Below are positions 11,768 to 24,400 of a stretch of 64,000 nucleotides of DNA, one piece after another. A program made the translations under genes and the position numbers. The stretch is from contig NC_081407.1 of NCBI RefSeq assembly GCF_030272615.1, positions 373,014,998 to 373,078,997 of the forward strand. Reading direction: 5' to 3'. How positions within the stretch are numbered: position 1 is the first letter of the stretch; every line of letters begins with the position of its first letter. Origin of the DNA: Cryptomeria japonica (lineage: Eukaryota; Streptophyta; Pinopsida; Cupressales; Cupressaceae). A model generated the notes under the pieces. That model saw nothing but the letters and a program-made list of their open reading frames with translations, ran no database searches and had not been told where the DNA came from.

Positions 11768-14700
11768 ATGAGGACCATATCTTGGAATGTCAGAGGTTTG
11801 AATGCCTCTAACAAGAGGGGATGGGTCAAGAAATAGCTGGATTCCTTCCAAGTAGACATCATTTTATTGCAAGAAACAAATCTTTTTGATGAAGCCTCTC
11901 AAAACATTTTTTAAAAATGGACTTAATGGGATTTCATACATGTTCCTGCAGTAGGGGCTTCCGGTGGTATTCCGACATTGTGGAATCCCAGGACAATCAA
12001 AGCAAAAACCTTGAACCAAGGGACAAATTGGCATCTTATTCTTGTTGAAAATTTTGATTTATTTTTTCTTTTCTTTAATATTTATGGTCCAACAGCTCCT
12101 CACGAGAAACATGCTCTTTGGAATACCTTATCTTATCAAATCCATCAGCAGGGAGTTCAGAAAATCATCTTAGGAGGTGATTTTAATGCCATTTTGTTTG
12201 AGGATGAGAAACAGGGAGGCAACCCTACTTCTAAGGTGATTGATGACTTTAGATATTTTGTGTCTGATAATGCCCTTTCTGACATTTTGCCTGCTAATGG
12301 TCAATTTACATGGACAAACTAGAGAACTTCCCTTCAAATAGAAATCAGATTGGACATGTTTTTCACTTTATATGAATGGATCCTTCAGAAATATACTTTT
12401 AGCTCTAATATTATACCGTTCTTTGGATCTGATAATTTTCCTATCTTATTATGCTTGGATAAACATGAAGCTTCTCATCATAGACCTTCTTTTAAATTTG
12501 AAAGAATATGGTTTCAAAACCCACACTTTCATACTCTACTTTGTTAATGGTGGGTAAGTGCCCCCTTCTGTAGGCGAAACATAATGTTTCAACTTGATAT
12601 GGAAATGCAGTTTGTAAAACCAAATATCAAAGTCTGGAATAGGGAAGTATTCAAAAACATATTTGCAGAGAAATCAAATGTAGAGAAGGAATTAAAGGAC
12701 ATCAATGAACTTATCTTTTCTAATGAGATTAATCTTGAAACCTTCTCAAGGCAGAAGCATTTACAAAGATACTAGGAAGAATTATGCTCTAGAGAGGAGG
12801 AGTATTGGAGACAAAAATCAAGGGAGCTATGGCTAAAAGATGGGGATAAAAATACTAAGTTCTTTCAGGCATCTGCAAAGATTAGGCAAGCTACATCTAC
12901 TATCTTTTCTATAAATGCCTCTTCTTCGGGAATAAAATTAACTAATGAACAAGAAATTAGGGAAGAGGGTGAACTCTTCTTTAAAAATCTTCTTTCTCCT
13001 TCTCCTCTTTTTGTTCTTGAGGAGTCCAGTGTCAAGGTATTTCTAGATTCTATCCCTTGTCTAATTTCACAGCATGATAATGATTATCTGATGCAACCTT
13101 TCTCTCTTGTTGAACTTCAAGAGGTGGTAGTTTCGATGGCTCCTGACAAGTCTCTAGGTCCTGACGGTTTCACCATGCTATTCTTTCAAAAGTGTTGGGA
13201 TGTTTTAAGTTTTGATCTTTTAATGGATTTGGAGGAGTCAAGACAAAAACCTTTTATTCTCAAGAACTTCAATTTAACCCATCTTGCTCTTATCCCCAAA
13301 TCCAACAACCCTCAATCTTTTGCAAACTTTACGCCTATCTCCTTGTGTAATATAGTTTACAAGATCTTCACAAAAGCTATTTATCTCCAATTAAAATCCT
13401 TGATACCTAAAGGAATATCTCCTCAACAAGGAGGTTTTGTTCCTGGTAGGGAAATATCGGAAGGTGTACATATGGCCCATGAAGCTTTGCACTCAATTAA
13501 ATCTTCACAGTCCCCTTCTTTCATAGATAAATTAGACATGTTGAAAGCATATGATAAAGTATGTTGGTCTTTTCTTTTGAGGGTGCTTAAAAAGTTTGGC
13601 TTTTCAGATAAGTGGTGCAAATGGATCAAAAATTGTCTCTCTGGTGCACATTTCTCATCTATTATTAATGGTAATCCTTCTGGGTTTTTTCGAGCCACTC
13701 AAGGAGTTCAACAAGGTGACCCACTATCACCTTTTCTCTTCATTATCGTAGCAGAATCTTTTAGCAGATTGGTCAATAAACAACAAACTTTGGGTATTTG
13801 GAAGGGGGTATGCATACCTAATACTTCAATTTCCATCACCCACATTTTATTTGCAGATGATACAGTTTTATTTGGTTGTTCCAACATTCAAGAAACAAGG
13901 CATATTAAGAAAATGTTGGACATATATACTTCCAGATCTCAGCAGAAAATCAGTGCTCATAAATCTAAATTATTCATATTTAATACTTCTAAAATGGTGT
14001 CTAACAACATTATCCAAACATTGGGCTTTCTAGTTGATTCTCTTCCATCTTCATACTCGGGCATCCCTTTCTTTATTGGAGTAGGGAAACCTCCTTTTTG
14101 GAATTCTATGACTGACAAATTAAAAAGAAGAATTTATGTGTGGAAAGCTAGATGGTTATCTCCATCAAGCAGAATCCTTCTTGCCAAAACTATTTTGGCT
14201 ACAATTGCAAACTACTACATTTTGTTCCTTCAAGCCCCGAAATCGATTGTTTCCCATATCGAGAAAATTATTCAAAATTTTATTTGGAAAGGTAATCTTT
14301 CAGAAGATAAAAAGATCGCACTTGTGTCTCTCAACAAAATTACTCCAAGTAAATCTATGGGCGGGGTTAGTCTACACGATCTTTCAAAAAGGAATAAGGC
14401 CTTCGAGGGAAAGCTGGTTTGGAATATTTATGTAAAACCACATGATTTATGGTGTTAAATTATGCAAGAAAATTATTTAGATACTCCTACCCCATCACAC
14501 ATTTTTACTATCGTTGATCCTCCATCAAGGTCTGTAGTTTGGAAGTTCATGATGGCTTCTAGGAATGTGATTACTAGGTATTTATCTTGGCAAGTACATA
14601 ATGGCAAAGATGTCAACTTCTGGCATGATTCATGGAGTGGTCTCCCCCCTCTTAATCTTGAGGAATCTCTAGTAGATGCGATCCCTATATTTATTACTCA

Positions 14701-15957
14701 ATGGGGATCTTAACTTTATGATTACATAGATGATCTTGAGAAGCCTTAAAATCACGTCATTTGGAAGAATCAAGCTTCACTCCCAATCTCCCAGACTCAA
14801 AAGGAAAAATTTTCTTTGATTATGAAGAATCGCATTATTTTTATCTCTAATGGTTTGGACAAATTGATATGTTGCCCTGCGAAGAATGGAAAGTACTCTA
14901 TCAAGGAAGGGTATAAGGCAATTCATCAGATGTTGGTTCAATCCTATCCACAAAGAGCTTATAACTTCTATTGGAACAACAATATTCTTCCCAAGGCAGG
15001 GATGTTTGCTTGGATTTCTCTACAAAAGAGAATACTTACCAATGAGAGACTTGATAAATTGAATTTTGCACCTCCATTTGCCTATGTACTTTGTGGTGAG
15101 CATAATGAAATGTTAGATCATCTCCTCCTCCAATGTGATTTTTCTCATTATTGTTGGATGTTTGTGCTTGCTAAACTTTCCTTTAGCATCCCTCTTCCAA
15201 ATAATGTAGGGGATTTGTTCCATTCTTGGCTAGTCTTATACTCATCCTCTCTTTTTGTATGAATTTGTAAAGTGATCCCATCCATAGTAGTATGGTCACT
15301 TTTGTGGGAAAGAAATAAGCGTATTTTTAGAAAGCAAACATATCCTCTTTCTAATGTTTTCAATTACATTGAAAAATCAGTATCAGAATTGGTTAGTGCC
15401 CATGTTTCAAATTAGTTCAATCCAAATAGGGAATTTACTTCTTTGGATGGTCAAGTTATTAATTATTGGAAGGGCATCTCTATTCCCATATCACCTTGCT
15501 TTTCGAGAGTGAGAATTAGTAAAATTGATAGAAATAAAGTGAAATGGTGTCCTCTGAATTTGACACATTTTAAATTGAAATTTGATGGCTCCTCTAAAGG
15601 GAACCTGGGTGATACAGGAGTAGGAGTATGCATTAGGGACCACACAGGTGTGTTTTTGCTTTGAAGTCTGCTTCCATTCCACCAGGTACTAACAACTATG
15701 CAGAGGCATATGCTTTGCTTGAAGACATTCTACTAGTTAAAAAATTGAGCATCTCTTATATTCACATCAAAGGCGACTCAACTATTATTATCAACACTTG
15801 CATAAAGAGAAATATTGACAATTGATAGATAAGATATTTGCTTGAACAAGCATGGGAACTCATTGATACATTTGTAAATTTTACTATTTCACATGTGTAT
15901 AGAGAAGGAAACCAGGTTGCAAATCATTTGGCAAATATGGGAAGTTCCAAGGTGTAA
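11768..15957 (+). pseudogene. LINE ORF2: endonuclease, reverse transcriptase, zf-RVT, RNase H
   Basis: The start ATG at 11768 opens the apurinic-type endonuclease (ISWNVRGLN, LLQETN, FNIYGPTAP, GGDFNAILFEDE, and SDNFPILL where SDH is usual). The RT follows: WLKDGDKNTKFFQ near 12830, SLGPDGFTMLFF, QQGGFVPGREI, DKLDMLKAYDKV, GVQQGDPLSPFLF and the catalytic FADD box at about 13850. Next come zf-RVT (SIKEGYKAIHQM, H/C cluster at 15060-15150) and RNase H (KFDGSSKGNLGD). One frame is kept from 11768 to about 15655, broken by nonsense codons at 11834, 12320, 12545, 12773, 14456, 14711, 15260 and near 15410. A frameshift near 15656 moves the rest of RNase H to another frame, which ends at 15957. A 560-codon open stretch covers the RT. 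The element cannot be autonomous now. Confidence 0.9.
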
Positions 15958-16501
15958 CTTAATATGATGGGTCTGAATTGTGATCTCAATTCTTTTCCAA
16001 TCCTTAGAAGAATAATTTTGGAGGACATGGGTACAGGATAACATTGCACATGGTTATGCAGTTGTTTTCATAATGATAAAAAGTTGGTATGTGAGGTATT
16101 ATAATTGCATGGTTTTGTGGTTGTGCTATATCTGAATGATGTGAATGGATGTTTATTTGGGCATCTATGAAGCAAGGTAGACTATGGACTGCTATGTAAA
16201 TGTGTACAACTTTCATGATGTTTTGATTCAGACTTCATCTTGGTCAACATACTCCAAGAAGAATTCGATACTTGGGGATGATTTGTGGCATTCAGTATTC
16301 TAGACATTATGAGATATATTATACTTTTGTGGCATGTTAGGGATTTAAGTTTCACAACCTTTCTATGTAATATCGAGCAAGGATCAAAGTATTTATGTCT
16401 GGTTCTTTCCTCCGGGAGCTCTTTGAATCAACTTTTGTAAAGAAATATATAAATAAAATATATTAAGTGGCACTGCCACCTTTTTTCAAAATAAAATAAA
16501 G
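15958..16501 (+). other. LINE 3' untranslated region and A-rich tail
   Basis: Non-coding. It ends in the A-rich block aaaataaaataaag just before the copia-1 LTR resumes. Confidence 0.7.
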
Positions 16502-17695
16502 TAACTGGATGACAACTGAGAGGGGGGGATGTGAATCAGTTGTCTCAGATTACCAGAACCTTAAGGAATTAAAACTTTAATACCAGAACCCAAAAGATCA
16601 ATACCATAATGCATAAACCAATTACCAAAATAGAAGATAAACCAATTAAGCATAAACAACAATCAGAGAATAAATACCATCCACATGACACCAAGATTTA
16701 TACGTGGAAAACCCGGTAAAGGGAAAAAACACAGTGAGAAGCCTACTTATAGTCAGATAATACTTCTGCAATAAGTATGTCATTACAATTGAGGGGCCTG
16801 CACTTGCAGGAAGACAAACAACCTAGAGCACACTGCTTATCACAAAAGGAGTCTCACTGACTACATAGAAATCAAGACTACAATTCAGAAGAAAGAATGA
16901 ACTACAAAGATAGCATCTCCTATGCCTGAGTATAGTTTTGGTTAAGCTCAATACTAGAGGACTAAATCCTCTTACATATAAACCCAACTTGATCACCAAT
17001 GATCAACCAAATCCTCTGCCTAAATGATTATTACATTATTTTCTCATATACATCCTCACACATGATCTACAATGAGATCTTACATCATATATCGAAACCC
17101 TCAACCACAAACAATCAGGTTGACCACCAGACAATAAACCAATTACATAATTACAAAACATGTCGACCTGAGACCAAACAAATAATATCCACTCCATAAG
17201 ACATCCCAGAATCACATCGAGAAGTCCAATCCACACGTTACATTAAGCTGGTCCATAACCTAGATAATATCAGGATCCAATATAGTTCCACACAAGCTAA
17301 AGCAATGATCCCAATCAACCAAGTCTCGAACATGATCACCATCAGCATCCCGAATCTCCACTAGAAGCCGCACCATAACCACTTATGCATATCATCAAAG
17401 ATCTTCAATAAAGCTTTGCTAGTGAAACTCTCATCGTAATAACAAACCAAGCTTGCTAGCAAATAGGATAACATTTGATCACCAGATCAAAACCAACTAA
17501 CTGAACATGAATCTGAGTAACATAAACAAGCCAATTCCATAACCCAAACATACTAGAGCATACTAGATCATGCTGATCTAATCCAACCAGAAAACAAATA
17601 GCCTACCGGGACTAGAAGTATACTGGTAAAGAAACTGAAATAACTAGTGTTAACATCCAATGCAACACATAATCAATTCCTCTATATGGCCAACA
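16502..17695 (-). repeat. Main part of the copia-1 3' LTR
   Basis: It matches 30180-31355 closely (gacaact(g/a)agagggggg near the start, ggccaaca at the end). It carries the C-run (G-run on plus) seen near the U5 ends of other copia LTRs in this window. Confidence 0.88.
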
Positions 17696-17707
17696 ATCTC
17701 CCCCTTT
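17696..17707 (-). other. Polypurine tract of copia-1
   Basis: On the minus strand AAAGGGGGAGAT stands directly before the TGTTGGCC start of the 3' LTR. Confidence 0.82.
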
Positions 17708-18016
17708 GGCATTGATGGCAACACTACATGTGAAAAACATCCAAGTGCCAAGAGAGCCAAAGAAATCTCCACAAAAGAATAGTAATGAAGTTTTGAAACA
17801 TACTCCCCCCGATGTATATATCCCTTAAGTCTTTCACATGAATATCTCACCCCCTTTGACATCAATGTCATGAATTTGACAAAAATATCAAAACAAAAAT
17901 AAAAACCACTGAATCACAAGGCTAACTACTCCCCCTGAGAAGTAGCATCCAAACATCAGTCCAGAATGAATAATATCCTTGATAATGCATACGGGACTGA
18001 TGCCAAATAACATCAA

Positions 18017-19805
18017 TCAGTTTTCTACTGGAGGGGCATAAACCCCTAACCTGTCTCTGAGGTACTCAAATGATTCTTTAGGAAAAGTTTTAGTGAAAAT
18101 GTCTACAATCTTCTCTTTAGTGTTTACATAAACTAGTCTAACCTCATTTTCTTCCACCTTCTCCTTCAAAAAGTTATACTTGATAGATATGTGTTTTGTC
18201 TTAGAGTGAAATACTAGATTCTTTGATATGTTAATAGCAGCAAAGTTATGACAATGACTAACTATCAGTCTGATGCAATGCACTTTAATGTCCTTCAACA
18301 TTTGATTCATCCATAAAACCTATGTATAGTTAGTAGCAGCAACAACATACTCAGCTTCAACTATAGATAAAGAAGTACATGATTGTTTCTTTTTGATCCA
18401 TCAAACCAAATTCTTTCGAAGAAAGAAATCTCCACTAGAAGTACTTTTCCAATCATCAACATCACCAACCCAATCTGCATCTGTGTATGCACATAAAGTG
18501 AAGTCATCACCCTTAGGGTACCACAAACTATATTCAAATGTACCTTGTAAGTATCTAGAAATCCTTTTCACTACACTCACATGATTTTCTCTTGGACCAC
18601 TCTGATATCTTGATGAAATACAAACAAGATTCATTATGTTAGACCTAGTCTAAGTCAAATATAGCAGACCTCCAATTATAAACTTGTATCTTGTAGGATT
18701 TCTGGTGCAGATTCATCTTTCCTTGTCAATTTCTCACTAGTAACCATAGGAGTACTTACCGGTTTAGAGTCTTCCATACCAAATTTCTTAAATAATTCCC
18801 TAGCATACTTAGTTCGATAGATGAAAATACCTTTGTCGGTATGATAATCTACAAAGCTAAGAATTTTTTTATTTCCCCAATCATAGACATTTCAAATTCT
18901 TTCTCCATGTTTTTAGAAAATTCCATGCACAACCTATCTTCACCTCCAAAAATAATGTCATTAACAAAAACTTAAATAATCAATATATCATCATCAGTGA
19001 CCTTATAATATAGATTATTGTTATCATTAGCTTTAGTGAAACCAATCTTCAAAAGATATTTATCTAACCTTGCATACCAAGCTCTAGGTGCCCATTTCAA
19101 TCCATATAAAACTTTCCTTAACCTGCAAACCATGTTTTTATCATCTGAAAGTAAAAAACCATTAGGTTGCTCAATATAAACTTCTTAATCAAGATCCCCA
19201 TTCAGAAAGGCACACTTAACACCCATCTGATAAACCTTGTAGTTTTTATGTGCAGCATAGGCAAGAAATAATCTTAGAGCTTCAATCCTAGCTATAGGTG
19301 CAAAAGTTTCATCATAATCAATTCCTTCCTTCTGAGAATATCCTTTACAAACAAATCTAGCTTTATTCCTTACAACTTGTCCATCCTCATTCAATTTATT
19401 CCTAAAAATCCATTTAGTTTGAATAACATTCTTATTTTTAGGTCGGGGAACTAAAGTCCATGTGTTATTCTTCTCTATCTGATCTAATTCTTCTTCTATA
19501 GCTTTCAACAAACATTCATCTTTACATGCTTCAATTACTGATATCGGTACAACTTGAGAAATTAAACATACCTCATTAGTTGCTAGTCTCCTTCTTGTCA
19601 TCACTCCATTGTTCTTATCCCCAATGATTTGAACTTCTAAATATTTCAATCTCACATACCTAGGAGTCTTTTGACTCTTTGTTCCTCTTCCTGGTTCTTT
19701 AGTTACTATTGAATTTTTTAATACTACTAGAGTAAATGGTTCAACATTATGTTCCAGTAAAGGTGTTACCGGTACCGTTATGATCATTTCCAGTCACGGT
19801 TCCTG
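18017..19805 (-). pseudogene. copia-1 pol, C-terminal part: reverse transcriptase and RNase H
   Basis: Read on the minus strand from the gypsy junction. The RT shows [35 protein letters not shown] and [13 protein letters not shown] (19787-19185). After a stop it continues through LYGLK...APRAWY. The catalytic YVDD box appears as FVNDIIFG near 18950-18970, so the first catalytic Asp position is degenerate. RNase H follows (YTDADWVGDVDDWKSTSSGD, 18634-18401; then ISKNLVFHSKTKHI and VDIFTKTFPKESFEYLRDRL, ending at 18017). The domain order is Ty1/copia (integrase before RT). Several stops and frame changes are present. Confidence 0.88.
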
Positions 19806-19810
19806 CTCAT

Positions 19811-21397
19811 TGGTGCAGGAGCACATAGATTTCTTGATAAATTTTCACAATTTTGGAATGAATGATCCTCAATTGGATCAATGAATGAATAATGGACTGT
19901 TGGTAAGTCCCCAAGTGTGTTTTAGGGTTATTTGAAGTGTGTTTATCTCTAGTGTTATCTTGTTTCCTTAGTTTTGGCCAATGTGCCTTTGTAAGCCAAA
20001 AATGACATCATTTTGCAAAATAGGGTAAAAATACTTGTAAGGCCTCATAAGGCTTTTGGACATGTTGGTTTGATGTTAGGGAACCATCCTAGGGGGTTTA
20101 TAATGTGTGGATATGTTTAAGTTTCAAAAAAGCATGGTGGAGCAAAAGTTGTCATTGTTGCTTGACAACTTTTTCCAACTTTTGGAGCAACTTTTCAAAA
20201 TTGATCAAATTGGTGGTTAAGGAACCAATGTGTGGTTGGTTATGAGTAAGTAGGCATATATAATTTTTTTAAATCATTTTAAAAGGGTTGGAAGATCCAA
20301 AGAGAAAATTTTGAATAACATTTGAAGGCAATTTCCAAATTTTGCATAAAAACTTATAATTTGTTTATAGCAGTCCATACTAGATGGATTGATCTTGGTA
20401 CTATTCTTTCTTGTTGGTTTAGCATTAATTGTTGTGGTTCTTTGGAAGTTATTATACTCCTTCTTTGTGTAGGTTTAGTGCTTTGTTTGAAATTTTTCTT
20501 GAACTGCACTGCTCTCGGCCTGAGCAAAGGGATTAAGACCCTAGCAATGGCTCCGACTTGAAATCCCATTGTGTTTTCTCAATGTCATTTGGGATTCAAG
20601 TCATGGAGCATTTTTATAGTTTAAAAAGTCTTTGTAGTATCCTGGAAGTTGCATTGGACCAGTTCATTATCATTCTCTAGGCAAGCTCTACGATAGCTGG
20701 TCTAGGGAACATGACAATATTTTGCACTTTTGCTTGTAGGGATGATCAAATGTGTTTATGCCAAGTGATTGGTATGGGATATGAGTTCCTCAAAAATTCT
20801 CATTAGGAGTATGGAGGTGTGATAGGGTGTGGGAATCAACAAACCCTATTGGAGAAGGCTCTTAACCCTTAAAAAGAGCCATTTTGGGGTTCATACCTAT
20901 ACGAACGTATCAGAAAATCTAACCTCCTGAATCACAAAGAATGTCCAAAAGGGTATTCAGATCACTAAAGCTATTAGGAGGTCCTTTCGAATCTTTTTGA
21001 GTAATTGGGCAAAAACCGTGAAGGTAGGGCTAAAAGGGTCTCATAGGGCTACTAGGCCTAGAAAATAGGAACTTGTGAAAGCAATGGAGAAATGGAGTGA
21101 AACAAGTCACAAAACCACATGATGGGAGTTGTTACACCGTCTCAACATTTTCCTAGTCCCCTGCAAGTGAAGGTGAATTTTTTTGACAACTTGATGGTTG
21201 TACTTACACCCGTGAGTACTAGCCATGATCTTAAGTGATTTGACTAAACTAGTTGATAAAGAGCTTCCCAAAAGAGTTTAGATGTTGGGATTGATTCAAG
21301 AGGAGAGTAGGGTGTAAACAAGCATGGAAGCCCACTATGACACCTTTTACCAACCTACTAATCAAGGTGCAACTCTTTTGTGAGATCCTCCCTATCA
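19811..21397 (+). repeat. 5' LTR of the gypsy element
   Basis: 1587 bp, aligns end to end with 26090-27684. The conserved ORF-like stretch at 20322-20561 also appears in the other LTR and has no recognisable domain. Confidence 0.92.
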
Positions 21398-21400
21398 AAG

Positions 21401-21412
21401 TGGTATCAGAGC
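21401..21412 (+). other. Primer-binding site (initiator tRNA-Met type)
   Basis: TGGTATCAGAGC three bases after the 5' LTR end. Confidence 0.92.
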
Positions 21413-21440
21413 AGGTTAAGATTTGGGAAGAAACTAGTTG

Positions 21441-24400
21441 ATGTTAGAGACCGAGTCAGTGGGTGAAAATAGCCTCAGGATAGTGACTAATGCCGAGTTA
21501 GACAAAAGTGTAGAAGACCAAGAGGAAGAGAATAAACTCCTCAAGATAAGATTGCATTAATTGGAGAACAAACTAGGTGAAGTAGAAGACAAAACTGAGA
21601 AGGTAACTATCAAAATCAATTAAGAAAAGGGTAAAGAAGTGGTACAAGAGGATGGAACACTTGAACCATATCCTATTTTTCTTGAAGAACCTTTCCTTAG
21701 AGCCATCAAAGCCTTAGGAAGAAAGTCTCTAGAGGGAGTGTCACATTTTTGTGGAAAAATGAAACCAGAAATGGTCATGGAGTAGATCGAAGGGTTAGAG
21801 AATCAATTTAGATATAATGAAATTAGTGAAGCACAAAAGGTGAAAGTAACCAAATCTAGATTGAGAGGAGAATCCTTGACTTGGTGGAAGTTCATCCAAG
21901 AGGAGAGATAGAAGGAGGGTAAGAACCTAATTGCCACTTGGAAAGGAATGCTAGCCAATGTGAGAGAAGTCTATATCCCTGAAGACTATGAAATTCAATT
22001 ACACATGAGGAGACAAAAATTAAGACAAAGAGAACTAGATGTGAGGAGCTACACTAAAGAATTTCAGAAGTTGTGTTTGAGATCCAAGGTGGTGGAAGAT
22101 GAAAGAATCAAGGTTGTCAGGTACTTGAATGGTTTGCAATAGAATATCCAAGAAGAGCTAAGTTTGTTGTGTCCTAATACTATCCACAAGTTCTATCAAT
22201 TGGCACTCAAGGTGGAAGAGAAGAGTAAAAAGAAACAAGAGAAAAGCAATATAGGCAGAGGTAGGGGAAGAGATGGCAGAGGTCATAGAGGTGTAGATCA
22301 AATATCCCAAGGGGAATCCAAGTTGGTAGAGAAAAGTGGGGACTCCAATAGCAAGAGTAGCTATAGAGGAAGGGGATATAGAAACTCTAATAGAGGAAGG
22401 TCTAGTGGATTAGGAAGAGGGTCCTATTTCGCCACAATGAAGTGCTGCAATTGCCATCAAATTGGACACCCGACCTATAGATGCCCTGAGAAGTCTTCTT
22501 CATCCGAAGGAGGTGAAAGGAGAGTAAGTTATATTCAAGACAATGAAGAAAATGTGAAGACATCAAAAGTAAGCTTAGATTCCAAGGTTGGAGAGAATCT
22601 CATGATGAGAAGAGTTTTGATCAAAGAACTGATTAAGGAGGAACCTAGTCAAAGAAGATCCTTGTTTAGGATAAAGTGCAAGATCATGGGTAAAGTGTGT
22701 AGAGTGGTGGTGGATTCAAGATCTACTAATAACATAGTGTCAAAAGAAGCAGTAAGCAAACTCAACCTGCAAATAATTCTACATAGTGATCCTTATAGGG
22801 TTACTTGGCTCAACAAGGGGAAACATATTTTGGTGAATGAGAAAACTTGGGTGGAGTTCACCATAGGAGGCTACAAAGACAATATCTTGAGTGAAATTTT
22901 GTCAATGGATGCATGCCACCTACTCATAGATAGGCCTTGGCAATTTGATAGGAAATAAATACACCATGGGGAAAATAATTCCTATACCTTTCAAAAAGAT
23001 GGAGTTACCTATACAATTCAGTCCATATGGGATCAAGAAGAGAGAAGCTATAAAGCTTCAAGAAGAGAGAAGCTCTAAAGGTTCCAATATGCTACTAGTT
23101 GGTGAGAAGGAGTTCATAAACACTCTCAAAAAAGGCGAAGGAGTGGGGTTTGCACTTGTTGTGAAACCAAAAGAGGAAAAAAAGGACAAGAAGGTGTGTA
23201 TTCTTGTTGAAGTGCAGCAAATACTCAATCAGTTCAAGGAGATCATAAGTGATGGAACACCTACTACTCTTCCTCCTCAACATACCATAACTCATTAAAT
23301 TGACTTCATAACCAGAGCCTCATTGCCTAATAAAGCAACCTACAAAATGACACTGGAGAAGAATAAAGAAGAGGCTAAAAAAATCCAAGAACTCTTGGAA
23401 AATGGTCCAATAGGAAAAAGCATCAACCCATGTGCAGTTCCCATCATTTTAGCACCAAACAAGGGAGGTACTTGGAGACTTTGCATTGATTCAAGAGCGA
23501 TCAACCAGATTACAATTAGGTATAGGTTAACTATTCCAAGAATTGAAGATTTGATGGATTGTTTGGGGGGTTCTAATTATTTTACCAAGATAGACCTCAA
23601 GGGTGGCTACCACCAAATTAGAATCAAGGAGGGAGATGAGTGGAAGACAACATTCAAAACTACAGAAGGTCTTTATGAATGACTTGTTATGCCATTTGGA
23701 ATCACAAATGCTCCTAGCACATTCATGAGACTCATGAATGAAGTAATCAAGGATTACATTGGTAAATTTGTTATTGTTTATTTAGATGACATCTTTATTT
23801 TTAGTAAGTTTAAAGAAGAACATCTTAAGCATATTGAGATTGTATTGAAGCACTTGTGTGATGAGCAACTAACTATCAATTTGGAGAAATGTGAGTTCAT
23901 GAAACAGGATTTTGTATATCTTGGGTTTGTCATCTCAAGTGGTGATTTAAAGATGGATACCTCAAAGGTGGAAGCCATAATCAGTTGGCCTACACCTAAA
24001 ACAACAAGTGAAGTGAGTATTTTTCATGGTTTGGCACAATTTTACAAGAAGTTCATTAGGGGGTTTAGTGAGATATGTACACCTATGCTTGATACAATCA
24101 AAGGAGGTGTAAAGACTAAGTTTCAATGGAAAAACAAGGCACCAAAATGATTTGACCTCTTGAAGACAAAGGTGGCTAATCAACCTATCCTTGTTCTTCC
24201 AAGCTTTGACAAACTCTTCACCATAGAATGTGATGCAAGATATATAGCGTTGGAGAAATCCTCAGTCAAGACAATAGACTGGTTGCATTTTTTAGTGAAA
24301 AGATCAATGAAGCCAAGAAAAGGTATTCTTCCTATGATTTGGAGTTATATGCACTTGTTCAATCACTTAGGAAATGGAAGCATTATTTATTACCTAAATA

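Larger units (their letters stand above)
8866..16501 (+). mobile_element. Full-length but dead LINE inserted in the copia-1 LTR
   Basis: A non-LTR retrotransposon of about 7.6 kb with 5' region, ORF1 (DUF4283-like), ORF2 (endonuclease, RT, zf-RVT, RNase H) and an A-rich end, aaaataaaataaag, at about 16488-16501. The presumed target duplication is TAACCAAAAGACAA (8852-8865) against TAACTGGATGACAA (16502-16515). This 14-bp match is diverged but correctly placed, because removing the LINE rebuilds the start of the copia-1 LTR as seen at 30159. This makes the LINE younger than copia-1. Confidence 0.85.
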
